DNA of 64,000 bases from CBDCTM01 sp965222005 (GTDB lineage Bacteria; Bacteroidota; Bacteroidia; Chitinophagales; Saprospiraceae). Location of the stretch: assembly GCA_965222005.1 (NCBI GenBank), contig OZ244935.1, forward strand, positions 2,976,001 to 3,040,000, given 5' to 3'. The notes under the pieces were generated by a model. It was not told where the DNA came from. It saw only the letters and a list, made by a program, of their open reading frames with translations, and did no database searches. Shown here one piece after another: positions 10,601-16,594 of the stretch (positions are counted from its first letter, which is position 1; each line of letters opens with the position of its first letter). A program made the translations under genes and the position numbers.

Positions 10601-13600
10601 GGGGGAAGCGGCAACAACCGGAGCGATCTGGCTGCCGGTATTTACTTTGTAACGTTTAGCGATCCCACCTTCCCAAGTTGCGAGAATGTGTTGAAGGTAG
10701 CTATCGGGGAGGATAAGCCTCTGGATGCCAATTTGCTGGTGAATGCACTTCCTGAATGTGGGCGGGCCAATGGCTCCGCGACGGTTCAGGTGTTAGGTGG
10801 AAGCGGGAATTATTCTTATGCCTGGCCGGATGGCAGCATTGGAGATACCCACAACAATCTCACTTCCGGAACTTATGGAGTAACGATTACCGATAATACC
10901 AGCGGCTGTGAAAGCATTTTCCATTTTATATTGACCGATGACATTGCTACGGCTACGATTTCTTTGACAGATACGATGGACATTAGTTGTGCCGGTGTTG
11001 CCAATGGTGGTTTATTGTACTCCGTCAACTACGATCCTGCATTTGAACTACCTGCCGATACCATCATTACGGATGGCAATTCAGTGTATCAAAACGGGCA
11101 ACTACCGCCAGGCGACTATTGCCTGATGATTCGGGATGCCAATGATTGTGTGGCTGCGGGTGTATGTTTCACTATTGATGAACCTGAGGAGCTCGAGCTG
11201 TCGGTAGGTCTGACGCCATCCTGCAATGGCGACGGTGCTATTGAGGTGAGCCTGTTGGGCGGCCAGGCACCCTATCAATTCGATTGGGAAGATATTAGTA
11301 CTGGTACAGAGCCGGAGGATCGTATGAATTTGTCGCCAGGCAACTACTCTTTAACAATTACCGATGCCCTGGGCTGTACTGCCGGAGGCATGATGCGTAT
11401 TGACAATTGTGGTGACTGTAGCCCGGCTATCGTATCGAGTTTGGTGCTTATGGAAGCTACTTGCGGCAAGGCTGATGGCATGGCCATCGTGAATGTAGAA
11501 GGCAATGTGGCTGATTATAGCTACCAATGGATCCCCGATATCGGTACTTCGACCGGAGCTGGTAATACTCGTGCGGATCTGCCAGCTGGCGGATACCTGG
11601 TGCGCATCATCGATTTGGTAGATACTAACTGTGTGAGGGAAGTTTTGGTTGGATTAACCAGTTCAGACGGGCCACAGGCCAGTGTGCTTACTACAGCTGC
11701 CAACTGCGGCGCTTCCGATGGTACGGCCAATTTGACTCCCGCTACGCATCAATACCTTTGGCCCGATGCTCAAATACTCAATAACCGCGCAGATTTGCCG
11801 GCAGGTGCGTATTATGTGACCTTCACCGATCCGGCTGACCCGGCTTGCGAAAATATTATTTTAGTGGAGGTGGCATCTATCAATGGTCTTACAGCGGGCC
11901 ATTTGGTCAACGCAGAGCCTGACTGCAATTCGGCAAACGGCTCAGTGACTATTCAGCCTGGTGGTGGTAGCGGCGACTATACCTATGCCTGGCCGGATGG
12001 CAGCTCCATTACGAACGGTACCCGAACTGATTTGGCTTCTGGTGTTTATACCATTACCATTACCGACAATCTGGCTGCCGCATGTGTGTTAAGCTATACC
12101 TTCGCATTGGACGACAATAGCAGTCAGGCGAATGTGAGTATAAACAGCGTGAGTGATGCCAATTGTTTTGGTGGAGCGGACGGATCGGTTGATTTTAGTG
12201 TAATGTATGGTTTGGGTATTGCCATGCCGGTGGATACGATTATTACTGACGGAGTTGAGCTTTTTGAAAATGGCCAGCTGGCTGCCGGAGATTATTGCCT
12301 GCTCATAGCAGATGCCAATGGTTGCCAAGCCGGGTCAGCCTGCTTCACTATAGGAGTACCTGATTCTCTTGGCCTGACCTTCGTGGTAACACCTTCCTGC
12401 GATTTTGACGGTACCATAGATGTGATAGCTTCAGGTGGCAATCCGCCATATACCTACGACTGGCAAGACTTGCCAGGTGCGGATAATGAAGAAGATCGAG
12501 ACAGCCTGGCCTATGGTTTCTACAGCCTGGTATTGACGGATGCAGATGGTTGCATTGCTGATGAAGACAACATTCCGATACCGATGTGTCCGGGTGTAGA
12601 TACCTGCGATTTTTTCGGACCAATGGATTCTGTGTATTTGCAGGCTGCGACTTGCGGAGGGCTGGCCGATCTTTGTTTGGATCTACCTTTCGATGAAGCA
12701 GGCGATTATGTGATACAGCTTGATGGCGCAGCTTATACAGGCAGTGTGATTGGTTGCAATCACGATACCTTGATTACTTACTTGTACAGCCAGTTATTTG
12801 GAGCAGGTGATGCCGGGCCTTATGAGTTGACCAGCTGGGAGGTGAATGGCATGCTATATCAGGGTGCTTTTCAGCAAATGACGGATCTTTTGGACTCTAT
12901 GCTACTTTGGGACCCTACCGGCAATTGGCAGTTGGATACACTGGATAAGACTATTTCGGGTGGTGATCCTAATACTACCTACAGCTCAATGATAATACAT
13001 GCGACCTTTTATGGAATTACCTCCACTTTGGGTATCAACTATACCTTTGTTCCAAAGAGCTTTGGTATGCAAATTTCCGAGGGGCGCCACGAAGTAGTAC
13101 TTTCGCATGCCCAAAATGGCTGTGGGGATACCTTAATTGCCCACGTACTTTGTACCAACCCGGACACGATTCACATTATCATACAAATACCGGATAGCGA
13201 TACGATCTGCCTGGATGGCAGTGAATTGGCGGGCCCAATTGATACTATATTCAATGCCTGCCCTGACGGTAGCTTTGCGGGCTTTGAAGTATTGCCGGAC
13301 ACCAGCTGTGTAGTATTTACAGGTATCAATCCGGGAGAGGAGACAGCTTGCGTGACCTTCTGCGATTCGCTGGGCATTTGCGATACTACCTATGTAATCA
13401 TTACCGTATTGATACCCGATGATGTAGTAATTGATACCATTTGGATAGCACAAGACAGTACGTATTGTATTGATACCACCACGCTTTCAATCACCGGGCC
13501 GATCACCAGTATCCAGAATGTCTGTGAAGACCTTTCCGATGGCAATGTACTCTTTACCATTGATGAAGAATCGCTTTGTGTAAACTATCTCGGCTTAGTG

Positions 13601-14533
13601 CCCGGTACGGATACGGCCTGCATAGAGTTGTGCAATGCACTGGGCGAATGTGATACCATCAACTTTTACATTCACGTACTCGATTCATCACTTATCAGCT
13701 CAGATTTTCTGGCCTGCGATACCTTGTACGTCAGCGAGCAGATTGAATTTTGTGTAGATACCACCGAATTGCCTGGCCATATCGTTTCCATCGAAAATGC
13801 CTGCCCGTCCATGTCAGGAGTGTTTGTTGACTTTGTGGTGAATCCCGCTACGTTCTGCGTCACCTACGAGGGGCAGGACATTGGCACCGATACGGCTTGC
13901 ATCGTCATTTGCGATGACTTTGGGCTTTGCGATACCACCTACTTGTGTGTATCGGTGGAAGAGTACTTTGATCCACCCATTGCAGTGGACGACTATGATA
14001 CTACGATGATTGGTATGCCCGTGGTGGTGGATATCAAGACCAATGATACATTATTTGGCGGTGTGACGGATGTATTTATCCTTTTTGAGCCGCTCTACGG
14101 AACCCTGGGTGTACCGGGCAATCCGGACCTTATCAACCTCGATTGCTCCGTTACTTACAATGCCAGCGATGAGTTTTGTGAGCGCTGGGATAGCTTCACC
14201 TACGTAGTGTGTACGTCAACGGGATGCGATACAGCCACCGTTCACATCTGGATAAAGTGTATTGATATTGTAATATTCACTGCCGTTTCGCCCAATAATG
14301 ATGGGGTAAACGATGTGTTTTATATCGCCAACATTCTGGATTTTCCTGAGAATGAGCTGGCCATTTACAATCGTTGGGGCAATTTGGTGTACGAAACTAA
14401 AGGCTATAAAAATGACTGGAAGGGTACCTGGAATGGCGATCAGCAGGTGCCGGACGGGACGTATTATTATGTGCTGACCTTGAAGGATGAATCAGCTCGG
14501 GTGTTCAGAGGATATCTGCAAATACATCGGTAA
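4637..14533 (+). CDS. Giant secreted surface protein with T9SS type B (CHU_C) C-terminus
   Basis: This 3298-residue protein opens with a Sec signal peptide. A second in-frame ATG at 4661 gives the tidier start (MKKEVPILLAFFLS) and is a credible alternative. Residues about 30-1750 are a series of DUF11/conserved-repeat-like beta domains. A PKD/Ig-like stretch lies near 1700-1850. Residues about 1871-2654 are two tandem copies of a roughly 390-residue block containing SprB-like repeats (motif Y-x-W-x-D/G...L-x-x-G-x-Y-x-V-x-I-x-D). Three Cys-rich repeats of about 75-80 residues follow at 2851-3108, then a Big_9-type Ig domain at 3112-3207. The last 90 residues carry the gliding-motility CHU_C signature (SPNNDGVNDVF ... 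YNRWGNLVYE ... W-x-G ... PDGTYYYVL), the type B signal for T9SS export. Probable role: cell-surface adhesin or filament. No enzyme domain is visible. Confidence 0.9.
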   Translation: MKQNKPSSMKKEVPILLAFFLSISFSCAKLYAQNNLAIAYESSGTVPDFLNICGDSDSTVVVVSLAGAIPAPRENISAAAHLFKGVEFVSLDVGGTTPGVTVDATDPNKPVFSLPNMSPIGLTSVRISFSIAANCEYVDTLTINDAAVVYDVWEFDYTMGGSNFNEMDANTEYRDAFAVPFFTAAVENIFGPARVGDCFSRDIVMNNSGLDGFVDTVYYENVQGAGIYVTALSVNGVSVPFTKQALMSGDTLISAVLDSAHFVFNTIGAGPGDGDGFFDPNETLRLTEDICVLSCPDSRSSTHSVSWGCKGRACNMATATDFVRIGEGAANAVFGLGGSVSSQDVGYCQTGVTVVTYTNNGVENDPGFGTMLNIAAGIGMGSTIPGTDSFPMQDNGFYITGVSIAGVNIPSAIYLNPLDSNSLFSSDPDGAGGLEDFDNDNFFDDLPLGESVEIVVTYEFDCSLAQEPGVDSTCANSFGSQMTSLISYTDACQDTITLLQQGYNSFSNSQVEFENFRDADAYTMQDTFFLLHTQERAIRFFDRACSGGEQLQVQIVLPQGMMPVLALTEMLQGFTSMPLVSNSTSNDTLTLIFDPSGLPFLNGEYELSLAFTADCTADIGPSEFPLEIAFYCPDCVCRHIWYCGDLPGPQIHALVPPCSFNCPEGLQTMSFDVNRTTFGFTDSTYTNPIDPAVANRKVAISCDSVEMKLVNIVGDTPVSDSIGVVITYNNIDDSPSPDETFLFGNGRLRITNGGSEYFCSFDPSALTVSSSGVTKTLRFDLDSCLVDLGLTLNPGDTVEFLGNFALNPDGPYLVDFRTVPNFRAYAYGIADGTEHACDNFGDIFTIAKNRTVFDYPSSLSHPRGCQETFLQYRLVTTNNNFSSYFGSEYRQAIKIDSITFVFDPNLLDAFSTFETEVMIQDHPVHGNNFFPVPGFDSTGSYVAHFDTLTLVPSLKTGQTVPFSFRIRAVPSCASELGSSQANNSFNLDPSIHYIDRYYASFIGDGSCADPIVETRDADITYTEPPTFSLASISNPNFLLAGDTAVWELQHCNTSFTADAGVSWLAIEDTTGSIEVVSIENIEDPLNPIPLVVVSYGPNGEHYFVFTDPLMRADGMSTLEQRCNTLRIKALVNRCGATNFAARAGWNCIMYATPNWTPALYPPCDDETVGLSVTTLDPFIDANVVEQPGSSIDLCDTATIAILVRNTDLGVAYDVSTEIILPLQGATLVPGSVEFAWPSGAAYQPAAADPAFIGPSARGMVYRYDNFALLNSYLNNNGLPAFNPVNPTDSNEFRIRYQFVTDCDFVSGSISYYNLKGLKGCGDSTNLESGETLPLNIQGTNPGFSKSFDIQFDEGSQLLPGTVADISITAINLSNTASDSATDKISLRIPLDVVYQPSSTVAIRPGGWNIGEPEKDTIGAFQYLLWCMPNGLQLDDSATVQLTLSSPDYDCSQDSIPVELITLTRNTVTCSTGGSCTVSAITSTNNGQLVNLPVQQQSLRYLPVEVSSQCAPGDQENVTIDGFLINNGDDVGSLPIPVDYYYDQNDNGRFDNGELLLANFTENGPLNNGDSISFSHSFTIDASQVCNLLAFIDSTGLGLCNVTNFSLGMPVLDNAGPDFSFCAEQPSVINTPIGTAACNAMTGYSFNWTAVPPATVSDLSATNIADPILDVSYNASSGDTLAYVLETTRPACAAISRDTVFVVFTGPLAQAVATPSPACAGDQVELTTGASYPRADWYEGGQLVGSGNQIFVNPTMSTTYRLVVEDAAGCVDSADLLVNVSTGPAIISQTADTDNCLGDIVSISIEIDQAIQNYTINTNGSYQNDGITGSNTLNFDAVYAGDTTYFEISIMGASASCAAIDSFTLFPCEADPCVEPSVSSLFTIEAHCGQSDGSVTIEMPDDPSNYSYTWLPNLGTGAGAGNIRNGLPFGGYTVQISRNGFSGCLAEVYVVVANADGPQASSISTPADCNTANGSALLSPMTYTYSWSDGGSGNNRSDLAAGIYFVTFSDPTFPSCENVLKVAIGEDKPLDANLLVNALPECGRANGSATVQVLGGSGNYSYAWPDGSIGDTHNNLTSGTYGVTITDNTSGCESIFHFILTDDIATATISLTDTMDISCAGVANGGLLYSVNYDPAFELPADTIITDGNSVYQNGQLPPGDYCLMIRDANDCVAAGVCFTIDEPEELELSVGLTPSCNGDGAIEVSLLGGQAPYQFDWEDISTGTEPEDRMNLSPGNYSLTITDALGCTAGGMMRIDNCGDCSPAIVSSLVLMEATCGKADGMAIVNVEGNVADYSYQWIPDIGTSTGAGNTRADLPAGGYLVRIIDLVDTNCVREVLVGLTSSDGPQASVLTTAANCGASDGTANLTPATHQYLWPDAQILNNRADLPAGAYYVTFTDPADPACENIILVEVASINGLTAGHLVNAEPDCNSANGSVTIQPGGGSGDYTYAWPDGSSITNGTRTDLASGVYTITITDNLAAACVLSYTFALDDNSSQANVSINSVSDANCFGGADGSVDFSVMYGLGIAMPVDTIITDGVELFENGQLAAGDYCLLIADANGCQAGSACFTIGVPDSLGLTFVVTPSCDFDGTIDVIASGGNPPYTYDWQDLPGADNEEDRDSLAYGFYSLVLTDADGCIADEDNIPIPMCPGVDTCDFFGPMDSVYLQAATCGGLADLCLDLPFDEAGDYVIQLDGAAYTGSVIGCNHDTLITYLYSQLFGAGDAGPYELTSWEVNGMLYQGAFQQMTDLLDSMLLWDPTGNWQLDTLDKTISGGDPNTTYSSMIIHATFYGITSTLGINYTFVPKSFGMQISEGRHEVVLSHAQNGCGDTLIAHVLCTNPDTIHIIIQIPDSDTICLDGSELAGPIDTIFNACPDGSFAGFEVLPDTSCVVFTGINPGEETACVTFCDSLGICDTTYVIITVLIPDDVVIDTIWIAQDSTYCIDTTTLSITGPITSIQNVCEDLSDGNVLFTIDEESLCVNYLGLVPGTDTACIELCNALGECDTINFYIHVLDSSLISSDFLACDTLYVSEQIEFCVDTTELPGHIVSIENACPSMSGVFVDFVVNPATFCVTYEGQDIGTDTACIVICDDFGLCDTTYLCVSVEEYFDPPIAVDDYDTTMIGMPVVVDIKTNDTLFGGVTDVFILFEPLYGTLGVPGNPDLINLDCSVTYNASDEFCERWDSFTYVVCTSTGCDTATVHIWIKCIDIVIFTAVSPNNDGVNDVFYIANILDFPENELAIYNRWGNLVYETKGYKNDWKGTWNGDQQVPDGTYYYVLTLKDESARVFRGYLQIHR

Positions 14534-14543
14534 GCAGGAAATT

Positions 14544-14924
14544 TCAGGCGTTTAGCGACTCTTCGAGTAGCAAGCTTAGCTGTTTCTCAGAGTAATGAAT
14601 AAACTGGTTGTTGGAGAGCAGGTCGAAAACAAGCTGATGGTTCTGAGTCGTTACCATAGATCGCATTAATAGCAGCAGCCTTTTGGTTTTGCTGTATTCT
14701 TCCATGATGGTGAGAAAACTGTCGCAGTTGTTGTGAGCAAAGTTGAAACTGTTGAGAGAAGAGATATCAATCTCGGGGCGAGCAACGCGCTGCACATCGT
14801 AGCCTAGTATAGTGCTTACCAGGGCATTGGTCTGAAAATCGATATACTGGATTTTGGTATCAATGATCTCATAGAGATGCTCAATGATAGGATCGAGGCC
14901 GGATTTGAGATGAAAACTATTCAT
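14544..14924 (-). CDS. Small protein of unknown function
   Basis: This protein of 126 residues is convergent with the giant surface-protein gene (10-base gap). It has no signal peptide or membrane segment. The middle part (ILGYDVQRVARPEID...LNSFNFAHNNCDSFLTIMEEY) loosely resembles the PAS-like sensory part of Bacteroidota LuxR-type regulators (a 'gY...hPeD' pattern). The HTH that would complete such a regulator is absent, and the resemblance is weak. It may be a truncated regulator or a free sensor. I do not assign a function. Confidence 0.55.
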   Translation of the reverse strand: MNSFHLKSGLDPIIEHLYEIIDTKIQYIDFQTNALVSTILGYDVQRVARPEIDISSLNSFNFAHNNCDSFLTIMEEYSKTKRLLLLMRSMVTTQNHQLVFDLLSNNQFIHYSEKQLSLLLEESLNA

Positions 14925-14930
14925 ATTTAA

Positions 14931-14949
14931 TATTTATAAAATATAAATA
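14931..14949. promoter_or_regulatory. AT-rich perfect palindrome just upstream of the 126-residue gene
   Basis: TATTTATA-AAA-TATAAATA is an 8-bp inverted repeat with a 3-base centre. It lies 6 bases before the ATG of the minus-strand gene. It could be an operator or part of an AT-rich promoter. Confidence 0.3.
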
Positions 14950-15263
14950 GTTTTGGTTATGTAGGTTGTAATTTTCGTCAAATGGTTATGGTATAGGGAG
15001 AAATCAAATAGTATGCTAGATTGGGTGCAGAGGCCATCAAGCCCGGCTCATAACTCCCGGAGGTAAGGCAAAACGACTGCGCGGCAATATCAAAACCAGG
15101 CAGTGTAATTTTAAAATATGTGTTAATAAAAAATTCGTATTTAGCTGATGTTCAGCAAAATAAAAGTAAGGTTTGTCACAATTTGTAGCTTTTAAAAAGC
15201 GGATCGGCCCACAGCATTCAGAATCCTGCCGGAAAGTGGAAGCAAATCATTAGGCCAAACTTT

Positions 15264-15292
15264 TTTGAAAATTTATTCAGCAGCTAACTTTA
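15264..15292 (+). promoter_or_regulatory. Bacteroidota-type promoter, plus strand
   Basis: TTTG (15264-15267), 17 bases, then TAACTTTA (15285-15292), against the consensus TTTG-N17-20-TAnnTTTG. No annotated plus-strand gene follows, but an orphan terminator lies 110 bases downstream. Confidence 0.4.
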
Positions 15293-15298
15293 TTTCAG

Positions 15299-15430
15299 GC
15301 CGATTGGCACAGGTATTGGCAAAAAAAGAAATATGACGAGCGAATCTTTCGCAGCCTTCACCTTTCGATTAACTATATACTAGTGAGGGTTTTTTTCAAT
15401 AGGGTCAGCCTCTTTTGGGCTGACCTTTTT
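15299..15430 (+). ncRNA. Candidate small transcript with a 16-codon ORF
   Basis: The stretch between the promoter at 15264-15292 and the terminator at 15402-15430 would give an RNA of about 130 nt. It contains ATG...TAG at 15333-15383, encoding MTSESFAAFTFRLTIY. The surrounding 14925-15440 gap holds no other gene. It could be a small RNA, a leader-peptide transcript or nothing; the case rests only on the promoter and terminator. Confidence 0.3.
15402..15430 (+). terminator. Orphan intrinsic terminator, plus strand
   Basis: GGTCAGCC / GGCTGACC with a 7-base loop is followed by TTTTT. The T tract is on the plus strand, so it does not terminate the minus-strand lipoprotein gene that ends at 15441. 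It implies a plus-strand transcript upstream. Confidence 0.7.
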
Positions 15431-15440
15431 CACCGATCGC

Positions 15441-16196
15441 CTAGCGCTTTTTATACTTGATTTCCATACTCAAGTCGGCCTTGCCATCCATCAGGGCGGT
15501 CATCGGAATCTCCAGGCTCACCGTTTTGCCATTAACCACCGCATCCTTATTGGATACCTTTTTGACCTTACCCGGAAAGTGGTAGATGGTTTTGTAATTG
15601 GCTCCACTCAGCATCATGCGAGCCATAGCCATGTCCTCTTCCTTGAGTGCTGCGGCATCGTCTTTAGGAGTGGGGTAGCGGGTGAAAAGTCGCTTGCCGG
15701 CACCAAACAATTTTTGGACTCCTTTGGTACTTGGCAGCAATCCGCTGCTACCGCTCATAGCCCCGCCCAATTGATCGCTGCCAGCCTGCATTTTGTCCAA
15801 GTCCTCCAGGAAATGGTTAATTTCATTGACTTTCTTGAAATCCAGATTAAAGCTCATGATCATTTTTTCATCTTTTTCGCTCATCAGCATATGCATGCTT
15901 GCCCTGTCCATCAGCTCGGGATGCACCAGGCGCTGGCGAATCGAGTCGGGAGCATCTTTCATGTAAATGATGGTGTCTCGGTCCATAGCCATCTGAGGCT
16001 CGGCTTGGGTGCTGTCCTCCGATAAGCCCTTCATCATATCCTTGAGGCCGCCTTCCGCCATCAAGGCGCTCATGTCCACTTGGATACTGTATTTACCGCT
16101 ACCGTTTTTATTCAAAAACATTTCCTCTACGATCTCTATACAACCGGTAAATACCAGCAGACAAGCAACTAATAAAGCGTAAATTGATTTTTTCAT
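15441..16196 (-). CDS. Predicted lipoprotein of unknown function
   Basis: This 251-residue protein has a lipoprotein signal peptide, MKKSIYALLVACLLVFTGC, with the lipobox FTGC at residues 16-19. The acylated Cys is followed by I-E-I rather than the S-D/E-rich surface-export signal of some Bacteroidota. The mature part is charged, rich in Met/Asp/Lys and Cys-free, with a possible beta-strand end (KTVSLEIPMTALMDGKADLSMEIKYKKR). I do not recognise the family. It is a stand-alone gene, divergent from the PorE-like gene. Confidence 0.8.
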   Translation of the reverse strand: MKKSIYALLVACLLVFTGCIEIVEEMFLNKNGSGKYSIQVDMSALMAEGGLKDMMKGLSEDSTQAEPQMAMDRDTIIYMKDAPDSIRQRLVHPELMDRASMHMLMSEKDEKMIMSFNLDFKKVNEINHFLEDLDKMQAGSDQLGGAMSGSSGLLPSTKGVQKLFGAGKRLFTRYPTPKDDAAALKEEDMAMARMMLSGANYKTIYHFPGKVKKVSNKDAVVNGKTVSLEIPMTALMDGKADLSMEIKYKKR

Positions 16197-16540
16197 TCGT
16201 TCAATGATTTGGATTTGACTGGCAAAGGTAAGCTATCAAACCTTCAAAAAGCTGAAAAAGAGGGGTACTTTTGTTAAAATCTTATTAAATCCCATCCTTT
16301 TAAAGCTAATATTTCCCCTTTTCCAGTTGTGGGTGGAGTAGTAAAGGCAGGTTTTCTGCATACCTTAACACAAAAGCATCAAGCGATGCGTTATTTTTAA
16401 ACAATTTGATGTAATTTTGAGCGATGCTGGAAATAAGGATCGTGAAAAGAATAATTTATAACCTACCCCAAACCTTTATAACTTCTTTATTTCATGATCC
16501 TAAGGAGATTTGGTAATCGAAATAGACCATAAATACTTCG

Positions 16541-16559
16541 TTTTACTGCTTTTGGTACG
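16541..16559 (+). promoter_or_regulatory. Second copy of the shared 19-base motif
   Basis: TTTTACTGCTTTTGGTACG matches 4403-4421 at 18 of 19 positions. It sits in the 398-base divergent gap (16197-16594), 35 bases before the annotated ATG of the TPR/PD40 gene. The rest of the gap is AT-rich and shows no gene. Confidence 0.35.
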
Positions 16560-16594
16560 AAATTGTAAACAGTATTAACATTAACCAACTCCCT

